From: Chara braunii | Taxonomy: Eukaryota; Streptophyta; Charophyceae; Charales; Characeae | Direction: 5' to 3' | Assembly: GCA_003427395.1 (NCBI GenBank) | Contig: BFEA01000319.1 | Location: 1,176,023-1,205,606, forward strand | DNA length: 29,584 bases | Part shown: one piece after another, positions 1-8,608 of the stretch | How positions within the stretch are numbered: position 1 is the stretch's first letter | How the letters are laid out: every line of letters begins with the position of its first letter | The notes under the pieces: generated by a model | The model's database searches: none | Told to the model about the DNA's origin: nothing | What the model saw: only the letters and a program-made list of their open reading frames with translations | Program-made: the position numbers and the translations under genes

Positions 1-60
<60 letters not shown>

Positions 61-128
61 CTCTCGTTTTGAAAACGAAAACGGGAATGAATCTTTCCGC
101 TTTCGTGGGAAGATGCATTCTCGTTGAT

Positions 129-178
<50 letters not shown>
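1..178. repeat. CT/TC microsatellites at contig start
   Basis: Two pure CT tracts (1-56 and 131-178) flank about 70 bases of unique sequence. The contig starts inside the first tract, which suggests that assembly stopped at the repeat. Confidence 0.97.
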
Positions 179-181
<3 letters not shown>

Positions 182-2130
182 CCTGCGTGACTTCGTTTTT
201 TAACATTCGTTTTCTTTCTTTTTAAACTTTTGTGTATTTGAATTTTCTTTTCCTTCTCTTTCTTCCCGTGGGGCTGTGTCGTACCGAAAGAAGCGGGGTC
301 CGACCTTCAAGCAGCGACCGGGCCTTCCCTTGGCCGACACCCCTAAGTCTGCAGCATGTATACAGAAAGGTCCGCGGCCGATGTATGGCCCAGGTACTGG
401 TGGTTTAAAAAAAAAAAAAACCAAATAACAACTCGAGGACAACGCGTAAGTAAACCCACAAGCCGTCAAAACGGATGTGGTTGCGTTGTCGCTTTGCAGC
501 TTTGGCCAAGTGCGAGGGTTGTCACCACCCTTAGGAGTGTATTCCTACTGAGCTATTGACCCACGTGCGTAAGCTTCCATATGCAGTCGCAGAGGTAGAT
601 TAGTTAAGGGGGGGCTCTCGTTTTGCTGCAATATAAGCACGCGTGATTAAAACGTCGTTTGAACATGAACGTCGCTTGTTTTCTAGGGCGTTGATCTCCT
701 AGGTACAAAGCGCACGCCGGTCGACTATAACGGTCTCAACCAAACGTGAAAACCAATTAATCATAATCCCCTAGACACTAGTCAAAATAAAGTTATAATA
801 ACTGCATATAATTGCATCAAAATGCATCGAACGTGGTCGATAAGTATGTATATCCAATTTGAATTGATAGCTGGAAAAACTCAAACATCGTATGGTAAAA
901 CCAATAACACAAAATTGAAATAAAACTCGACCATCTCGAATCGAATTCAATAAACAAAGTACTATAAATTGGGTCAATGAGAAGTTGGTTTGGTTGATAA
1001 CCTTGATTCAACCGACAAGGTTCTTGGGTTGTCTCAATTTTAATTTGATGAGTTGTATCGCCAAAGTTATTCATTTTGTTCTTATATTGACCAAAAACAA
1101 TCGAAGGTCGTCACTCCATTTATCTATCTCAGGTCCACACTCCTTATGGCGTGAACTCTATCCACGAAAGTGATACCTATGTGCATTTGCTTTAACCAGT
1201 TGTTCACAAAACGAAGCTGCTTAATGCGCTGGTCTCTCATTCAGAAAATGACGCCTTAGTTTGTCATTTTCATAATTTACTAAATCAACCCTCTTTTGGT
1301 TAAGACTCAGAGGGTGGTTAATGTTTTTCTTAGTTGTCGCGTTTTGAACCCTCTAGGAGGTAGGCTGAGGTAGTCCTCCCCCTCACCTGAGCATGAAGTC
1401 CGGATCTCATAGTTTTTTTCGTCACCACCAAATCGGCAGAGTACCTCCCCCGATATTCAGTTCTATGTGGACGGACCCACACCCCGAACTGTTAATGGGG
1501 TTGACTCCTAAAACAACTATCCCTCGGCTCAAATCCTTCATAAAATGAAAGTGCGTCAACTATGGGTCACCCCGCCTGTTCCTTTCCTCCCTCACCAAAT
1601 AAAACTTATATGAAATGAGACTAGAGAGAATAAGAAAAGAGGTTCATTTATACATGAAACAAATTAAGACAGTCATTCGGGAATGCCTTGGGGAAACGCT
1701 AAATCTAATTGGTATTTTATTATTTATATTCACGAATTGTTTTTATGGAGCTCATTGATTTATCTCGTTTTCAAAACACAATCTATTTGTTAAAGCATGC
1801 AGGCAAAAACGTAAAGGAATAACAGTTTTTTTCATAATCCCATGTGATACCATCAAATTTTGTTTTGGCAACCCATTTGCACACCAAGCAAATGACAAGT
1901 CAAAGGAAACCGACAGAACCCCACACCCAAGTTAGACCAACCCGTTCACATGCGTGACTCTCACAACCTTACTCTATCTTTTTTTTTTGAAAATTAATAA
2001 CAAATAAGGTCAAGCAAAGTATGGTTGCACACAGGTGTGAAGGGATGTATGAGCCCTTAACTGAGCATGAGTAAAGTCTGAATCAACTCACTATATATAT
2101 ATAGTAAGTTGAAGGATATATATATATATA
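179..2130. other. No recognisable gene
   Basis: AT-rich intergenic-type DNA with stops in all frames. The longest open stretches are under 90 codons and have no recognisable motif. An A14 run lies near 407-420. I see no RNA gene, terminal repeats or coding signal here. Confidence 0.6.
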
Positions 2131-2131
2131 T

Positions 2132-2743
2132 AGGGTTACCTGACCGAACGTTCGGGGGCCCCCAGGCTGGCCCCCGAACGTTCGGGCGTTCGGGGTCCCG
2201 TTCGGGGGCCGAACACCTCCAGGTTTGGCCCCCGCCAAAACAAGTTTCGGACCCTAAAAATACGGTTTTTTTTCTAAAGTTTTTTTTTGTGAGTTCTCTA
2301 TGATGTACATTACACACTTATAAATTTTGACGTCATTCCACTAAGCTTAAAAAACATTAAAAATCGTCAAAGATGGGGGTGTCAAAACGTGCTTGCCCAC
2401 TCACTATTTTGTTTTTTTTTTCACTTTTAACTTTTTGTTTTTACTTTATTTAGGGGCCTAAAAACATTTATTATTTTTTTAATAATTTTTATTAAGTTAT
2501 TGATTATGTAAACTACATATCTGTAAATTTTCAGGACAATTGTCAATGCCAAAAAATAATTAAAAATCGGCAAAGATGGCGGTGTTGAAAAGGTGTTGGC
2601 ACACTCACTCATTTTAATTCTCTTTTTATTTTTTTTTATTTTTATCATAGTGGTTATTTTCTGTATTGGATTTTTAATTCAAATTTGGTAAAGAATTCGG
2701 ATGTAGTGCCCAAACAAATGTTGTTTAGTTTATTTTTCTCCAT

Positions 2744-2746
<3 letters not shown>
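2132..2746 (-). repeat. Foldback repeat family R, copy 0 (inverted)
   Basis: This is the only member of the family in reverse orientation. It starts at 2132 with AGGGTTACC, the complement of the right end of the other copies. A GC-rich head follows, with two CCGAACGTTCGG palindromes and GGGGGCCCCC, and then an AT-rich body. It breaks off at the sequence complementary to GTTATGG and runs into a TA microsatellite, so its left GC-rich part is missing. Over about 615 bases it pairs with 3014-3622, forming a long inverted repeat with a spacer of about 270 bases. No coding potential is seen. Confidence 0.85.
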
Positions 2747-2784
<38 letters not shown>

Positions 2785-2833
2785 TCATATATCGTCACAA
2801 ACAGAACTGCCCGGTAAACCGTAGGCAGAGAGA

Positions 2834-2866
<33 letters not shown>
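2747..2866. repeat. TA microsatellites around a linker
   Basis: Two long TA tracts flank a linker (about 2783-2836). The linker is the reverse complement of a linker at about 3690-3730 between copies 1 and 2, so the inversion or duplication included flanking DNA as well as the repeat body. Confidence 0.85.
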
Positions 2867-2869
<3 letters not shown>

Positions 2870-3621
2870 GGTTGCCGACGTTTGGAACGGGCCGAACGCC
2901 CGAACCCGAACGCCCGAACGTACGTGACCCCTTCGGGAGGCGTTCGGCCGTTCGGGTTGAACGAAGACAAAAAAAAACAAACCAAGTTTTTAAAACATTC
3001 CGAAACAAAACTATGTTATTCAGAAAAATAAAATAAACAACATTTGCCTGGGCACTACATCCAAATTCTTTACCAAATTTGAATTAAAAATCCAATACAG
3101 AAATTAATCACTATGATAAAAAAAAAAATAAAAAAAAAAGAATTAAAATGAGTGAGTGTGCCATCTTTGCGACACCGCCATCTTTGCCGATTTTTAATTA
3201 TTTTTTGACATTGACAAATGCCCTGAAAATTTACAGATATGTAGTTTACAAAATCAATAACTCATTAAAAAGTTTTCAAAAAATAATAAGTTCTTTTAGG
3301 CCCCGAAATAAAGTGAAAACAAAAAGTTAAAAGTGAAAAAAACAAAATAGTGAGTGGGCGAGCACGTTTTGACACCCCCATCTTTGACGATTTTTAATGT
3401 CTTGTTGGCTTAGCAGAATGGCTTTAAAATTTATAGGCGTATAGTTTACATCATAGAAAACTGTCATAAACAAAATTCAGAAAAAAAAACTTATTTTTAG
3501 GCCCCGAAATATGTTTTGGCGGGGGCCGAACTTGGAGGTGTTCGGCCCCCGAACGGGACCCCGAACGCCCGAACGTTCGGGGGCCAGCCCGGGGGCCCCC
3601 GAACGTTCGGTCAGGTATCCC

Positions 3622-3623
<2 letters not shown>
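2867..3623 (+). repeat. Foldback repeat family R, copy 1 (most complete)
   Basis: About 757 bases, bounded by CAGGGTTGCC on the left and GGTATCCCTG on the right. These form imperfect 10-base terminal inverted repeats set directly in TA microsatellite. The order is a GC-rich head with many CCGAACG words, an A-rich body, a roughly 200-base block duplicated in tandem (each block with an ACACCGCCATCTTTGGCGAT-like core), and a GC-rich tail with CCGAACGTTCGG palindromes. There is no ORF with protein character. It fits a non-autonomous MITE or foldback element inserted at TA, but no autonomous partner is visible here. Confidence 0.85.
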
Positions 3624-3658
<35 letters not shown>

Positions 3659-3767
3659 CACAGCCCCTCGTTTGTTGTCCTCTTCTCCCTCTCTGCCTAC
3701 GGTTTACCGGACAGTTCTATTTGACGATATATATATATATATATATATATCGTCACATATATATATA
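3624..3767. repeat. TA microsatellites and linker between copies 1 and 2
   Basis: TA tracts flank a linker of about 75 bases that contains CTCTCTGCCTACGGTTTACC. The linker is repeated in inverse orientation near 2790-2830. Confidence 0.85.
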
Positions 3768-4458
3768 CACGGTAACCGGCGTTCGGGATGGGCCGAACAC
3801 CCGAACCCGAATGCCCGAACGTATGGGACCCCTTGGGGATGCGTTCTGCCGTCTGGGCCGAACGCGAACCCCAAAAAAGAAAAACAAAAACAAAATCATC
3901 AAAAAAATCTGAAAAAACGATATGTTATGGAGAAAAACAAATTAAACAAGATTTGCCTGAGCATTACATCCGAATTCCTTACCAAAAATACGAAAAATAA
4001 ATACTAATAATAAAAATAAATAAAAGTAAAAAGAGAATTAAATTTAGTGAGTGCGCGAGCATGTTTTCGACACCGTCAACTTTGGTGATTTTTTATTTTT
4101 TTTTGCATAGCTAAATGCCCTTAAAATTTACAGATGTGTATTTCAGATAATACAAAACCCACTAAAAAAAGTTTCAAAAAATAATAAAATTGTTGAGACC
4201 CCAAACTAAAGTGAAAACAAAAAGTAAAAAGTGAAAAAATGTGTGGGCGAGCACGTTTTGACACCGCCATCTTTGGCGATTTTTAATTCGTATTTGGCTA
4301 AGCCAAATGACTTGCAAATTTACAGGCATGTACCTCACGTCATAGAAAACTTACAAAACAAAATTCAAAAAAACATAATTATTATTAGGCCTCGAACTAA
4401 ATTTTTGCGGGGGCCAAACACTGTCGAGTTCGGACCCCGAACGCCCGTACGGAGGTCT
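3768..4458 (+). repeat. Foldback repeat family R, copy 2
   Basis: It starts with CACGGTAACCGGCG, equivalent to the copy 1 left end, and keeps the GC-rich head, A-rich body and both core blocks (near 4066 and 4262). Its right end is shortened: after CCCGTACGGAGGTC it joins the left end of copy 3 directly, with no intervening TA tract. The two copies therefore sit head to tail, probably after a deletion or unequal exchange. Confidence 0.8.
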
Positions 4459-5439
4459 AGTAACCGACGTTTGGGACCGGCCGAACGTCCGAACCTGTAC
4501 GTCCGAATGTAAGGGACCCCTTGGGGATGCGTTCAACCGTTCGGGCCGAATGCGAACCAAAAATAAAAAATAAAAAAATCATAGGCTACCAGAGTGGTCC
4601 GGGGTCACTTGCTCGGCCGGGCAAAAAACAATTTAAAATAAAATAAAATTTATTTTGTATTATAAATCTGGTGAATAATTTCGATGCGACCCAGAGACAA
4701 AAGTTATTTAGTTTATTTTTTCTACGTAACATAGTTGTTTTCGGGATTTTTTGATTTTTTTTTTACCTTCCCTGGTCCTTGCACGGGCTGGCCATGCGGG
4801 CCCCGGGTGACCCGACTGGTAGCCTATAAAAAAAAAAGTTATGAAGAAACATAAAATAAACAATATTTGAATGAACATTACATCCAAATTACTTACCAAA
4901 TTAGAAATAAAAATAAAATATAAAAAAATAAAACTAATAAGAAAAAAAAATATAAAAAAAAATTAGTGAGTGAGCGAGCACATTTTCGACACCGTCATCT
5001 TTGGCGATTTTTTATTTGTTTTTGGCACTGCCACACGCCCTAAAAATTAACCGATGTGTACTTCACATAATGCAAACTCATTTAAAAATTTTCAAAAAAT
5101 AATAAATTTATTAAAGCCCCAAAATAAAGTGAAAACAATAAGTAAAAAATGAAAAAAAACGAAATAGTGAGTGGGCGAGCATATTTTGATACCACCATCT
5201 TTGGCGATTTTTAATTATTGCTTGGCTCAACAAAATGATTTCAAAATTTATAGATATGTACCTCCAGTCACAGAGAACACAAAAACAAAAATTAAGAAAA
5301 TAAAACTTGTTTTTAGGCACCGAAATAAGTTTTGGTGGGGGTCGAACGCCTACGGGTTCGAACCCCGTATGAGACCCCAAACGCCCGTACGTACAGAGGT
5401 CGGCCTGGGGACCTCTGTACATACGGGATGGTGACCCTG
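4459..5439 (+). repeat. Foldback repeat family R, copy 3 with internal foldback
   Basis: It begins at GTAACCGACGTTTGGG and ends with GGTGACCCTG at 5430-5439 next to TATATA. The body is interrupted by 4582-4826 (annotated separately). The two core blocks are near 4989 and 5191. A piece near 5351-5370 looks like a tRNA T-arm by chance, but alignment to the other copies shows that it is part of the repeat tail. Confidence 0.8.
4582..4826. mobile_element. Foldback/MITE-like insertion in copy 3
   Basis: Bounded by TAGGCTACCAG (4582-4592) and its exact complement CTGGTAGCCTA (4816-4826); the outer TA pairs could be a 2-bp target duplication. GC-rich arms continue imperfectly inwards. Part of the interior (about 4660-4735) is an inverted copy of the family R segment that reappears in normal orientation at about 4838-4910, so the element may have formed by inversion of local sequence. 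No ORF is present. Confidence 0.65.
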
Positions 5440-5639
5440 TATATATAAGATCGGGATGTAGTAGCAGACTGAAACTCTGGGGTATAGCTCTATTGCACTG
5501 CGTTCAGAATGTATCTTGGCCTGACACTGGTCTCGATACATTCACAACGTTCGACCAGTGCGAATGTATCTGGCAAAAAAACAGTTCAGGTACATATAAA
5601 ATGTCCAGGCCCTACTCCTCTGCGGTACATGAATCTCAT

Positions 5640-5816
5640 TTGTATCATACACTGAGGACTTCTCCAACTGATGTTAAAAAATAATAATAATAATAATAAT
5701 AAAAAAAAAGAGGACTTTTTCAACTGAGTTACGAACGTGATTATCGTCACATGCGTCCAGGCGTGGTCGTAATTGCGGTTAGATACATTTAAGAAAGTGC
5801 TCGTGTGACTATGCCC
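5640..5816. mobile_element. MITE-like element M, copy 3 (degenerate)
   Basis: The right end (AAAGTGCTCGTGTGACTATGCCC) and the preceding AATTGCGGTTAGATACATTTA match the right halves of the elements at 13656-13777 and 14608-14728. The left end is blurred by an AAT microsatellite (about 5683-5700) lying between two copies of GAGGACTTYTYCAACTGA. The left boundary is therefore uncertain. Confidence 0.55.
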
Positions 5817-5821
5817 CTGAC

Positions 5822-5929
5822 TACCTTCTTCCCCCGAATACAACGTACGGTCATTATAGTTGTATTGGAGGTATCTTTCAGTCTACATACAACATAATGA
5901 CCGTACGTTGTATTCGGGGGAAGAAGGTA
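5822..5929. repeat. Near-perfect 108-bp hairpin
   Basis: The arms 5822-5857 and 5894-5929 are exact reverse complements (36 bases). Pairing continues inwards past a single bulged base to 5865 and 5887, leaving a loop of about 21 bases. It could be a young foldback element, a small-RNA precursor, or an assembly-generated palindrome. It lies directly beside element M copy 3. There is no coding content. Confidence 0.9.
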
Positions 5930-6089
5930 TGAGCTCCCATTTTGACTTTTACTGGATTCTTCATGTCATCATCGCTGCTGAGTGTCATTTATCCTTCATG
6001 TGATTATGGCTGCCGCGGACCAAAACAAAGAAAACACGTTCATTACGAAAAATGCATTCGGGCCAAAATCCACTTTAGAATGCGGAAGA

Positions 6090-6206
6090 TTAACAGTCAG
6101 AAATGAAGAATCAGCGTGAGTAACTAGGACTTGGCCCCACAGGTAACTGGCCCATCACCCCGGGCCCAAGTCCCAGTGAACTGAATCCTCAACTTCTGAC
6201 CGTAAA
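6090..6206. repeat. Imperfect foldback hairpin
   Basis: The left arm (about 6090-6138, ending GGACTTGGCCCC) and the right arm (about 6162-6206, starting GGGCCCAAGTCC) are complementary over about 45 bases with scattered mismatches. The central loop is short and GC-rich. Confidence 0.7.
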
Positions 6207-6386
6207 TTTCAAAAATCAACGTTAAAAAATGAAGACTTGGGGTAAGTGGGACTTGGTCACCGGGTCGTCAGCAGGCAGGCACGCACGTAGGCAACCTAGG
6301 CAGATTCTTTTTTTTTTCTTCCTTTTTTTTTCTAACATCCATGTGGACATTAAACTATTGTAGGTGTCCTTCATGAAATCCCCACA

Positions 6387-6844
6387 TTTTCGACACCGCC
6401 ATCTTTGGCGATTTTTCATTTTTGTTTTGCACAGCCAAATGCCGTGAACATTTATCGATGTGTATTTCACATAATGCAAAACTGATTTAAAAAGTTTCAA
6501 AAAATAATAAATTTGTTGAGGCCCCAAAATCAAGTGAAAACAATAAGTAAAAAGTGAAAAAAAAACGAAATAGTGAGTGGACGGGCACGTTTTGACACCG
6601 CCACCTTTGGCGATTTTTAATTACGGTATGGCTCAACAAAATAACTTTGAAATTTATAGGCATATACATCCAGTCATATAAAACGCAAAAAAAACAATTC
6701 ATAAAAAAAAACTTATTTTTAGGCCCCGAAATATTTTTTGGCGGGGACCGAACACCGTCGGGTTTGGACCTCGTACGAGACCCGAACGCCCGTACGTACG
6801 GAGGTCGGCCCGGCGACCTTCGTACGTATGGGCTGGTGACCCTG
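6387..6844 (+). repeat. Foldback repeat family R, copy 4 (5' truncated)
   Basis: Only the right part is present: both core blocks (near 6395 and 6596), the A-rich spacer and the GC-rich tail, ending GGTGACCCTG at 6835-6844 against a TATATA tract. The left head is replaced by unrelated sequence. Confidence 0.8.
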
Positions 6845-6845
6845 T

Positions 6846-6891
<46 letters not shown>
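6845..6891. repeat. TA microsatellite
   Basis: An almost pure TA tract directly abuts the right end of repeat copy 4, as at the other copies. Confidence 0.95.
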
Positions 6892-6892
<1 letters not shown>

Positions 6893-7708
6893 CAATCAAA
6901 CAAAAGATAACCACCTTTGAAATAAAAAATAAATGACAAAAAACTCTACAAGTCACGGTCTTTCAATCAAATGACAACCTGTGTTCTTCTCCAAACACCC
7001 AAATAGGTAGAAGTTGGGTCCATTGAAATGACTCATATGAGATAACCCTCAAAGAGGGTGTTCCCAATAATCAACCCCCATGTGCTTCTGGACAGTTCCA
7101 ACTGCACCGCAACCTCCAAGAACTGCCCCAAGTCAAACCACAACTTCAAACTGCCTCCAATCACGAGCCTCAATATTGGTTTCAACTGATCCTCAAATGG
7201 TCTCAGATAGTTTCACACTATCACCCACGACAGCAAATGGTTCCCAAACTCAAAACCCACTCGCACTGTGTGCCCCCCCCCAAAAAATAAAGGTGATTTC
7301 GAGTGCAAGAACCACAAGTGTTGCAAACTCCACCAATCACCGCATCGCCCTTCAACTAACGTCATTCATCCACTCACTGAGACGTGTGGTCCCAAAACGG
7401 TCCCGCGATGACACCAACAAAATTACCTTGCCTCATACGTTGATGGCACGCGTCTAGTTACAACAAAAAAATATAAACCCGTCGTCAGTGTGAATACTCT
7501 TATAAGGGTGTTCACGTATATTTTTGCAACTTGCACAAGTTGCACCTGAGATGATATATAAGGAAGATATTAACGTAGGTATTGTGTGGTCTGCGCCCGA
7601 CTCCCTGTAGCCGAAATGACTCACACGCACAAGATAAGGTTAAAATGTGTGTGGACGTGCAAGTTTACGACGTGAGGTAAATTTATAGTGTGTTAAGGGT
7701 TAATATTC
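6892..7708. other. No recognised gene; possible LINE 5' UTR
   Basis: A 125-codon open frame (7080-7457, plus) is Ser/Thr/Pro-rich and matches nothing I know. It is probably fortuitous. The 3' part may be the LINE 5' untranslated region, but no target-site duplication was found to fix the 5' boundary. Confidence 0.4.
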
Positions 7709-8608
7709 ATGATTAAATTATTATTATTAGCAAGAGGTCAAGCGGAGCAAGGAACAAGCGGAGTGCCTTCAGAGTTGTACCAGCCGCCGAGACCAACAGA
7801 GGTTAAAAACCTTCAAGCATGCCGACCGGAGGCTTCGTCTTCAGCTCCAGCAGGCTAAGACGGTAGACGATTATCCTTCGGAAAACAACGACGCCTAGAA
7901 GGGAATGTCTCAACTTCTTCCTTGCATAGGAACGAAGACTTGTTGTCCCCTCGGGGGTCGGAAAACTCGTTGACGTTTGTAGTTGGTACCACTGGTACCA
8001 AAACTACGAGGAGGCGAACGCCGACAACTCTACAAAGGGGTCAAATCCAGGACCTGGAGGTAAGGATTCTTCCGATATTTTGTACGGCCGTACGCAATAA
8101 TTTGTGGTGGATTGCCTTTGTAGGCCCCGAAGGCTCGCCTGCACTGGTCAATATTGCTGCTCCGGAACAACCCATGCCATCCTCTATTTTCTCTCTTGTA
8201 CGTACTGCGATTAGGAACAAGTTTCTATTTCAGTGGGTGTCGGGTGAGTTGCTGGTTCGGTTGATAACAGATCATCCGAAAACCCCTGATAGGAAGTTGA
8301 AATTTTTTGTTCCTATATTTGATGTGCGTTTTGACCAAGGTCAATTGGAAGCATTAGAGGCTGAGGGTTTGAAATTACTTCCGCTTGCATGGTTGTACGA
8401 GAAGAGAAAATAGGAATTGTCGCTTGTCAGAATCCCTCCGTACTGTTCGGCAGAGTTGTTGGGAGAGCTTGAGGGAAGGTTACCCAGCGCGAAGAAATTG
8501 AACTCGCAGTTCTTCAAAAAAAGTTTTACCGCCCCATGGGAGCCAACTCATCCCACCTCCGGAATCCAATCCTTGGCAGGAGGGGTTGCCGGGGATGTCC
8601 AAATTTAA
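7709..8608 (+). pseudogene. LINE ORF1 (broken)
   Basis: One frame runs from ATG 7709 to TAA 8606-8608, about 300 codons, interrupted by TAA at 7856-7858 and TAG at 8411-8413. The N-terminal third is Gln/Pro/Ser-rich. The middle and C-terminal parts look like a folded domain (residues about 125-235, with motifs such as NNLWWIAFVGPEG and KLKFFVPIFDVRF). No CCHC zinc knuckle is visible. In L1-like elements ORF1 binds the RNA and forms the ribonucleoprotein; that role is inferred from position, not from a recognised domain. Its last 14 bases overlap the start of ORF2. The ATG at 7709 is the first in frame, but the true start could be later. Confidence 0.7.

Noticed and set aside
2685-4007. ORFs with Tyr-Ile repeats
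   Set aside because: Translations of TA microsatellites and GC-rich repeat ends; stops differ among copies.
5351-5370. tRNA T-arm-like GGGTTCGAACCCC
   Set aside because: No D-arm or acceptor stem; homologous to the tail of the other repeat copies.
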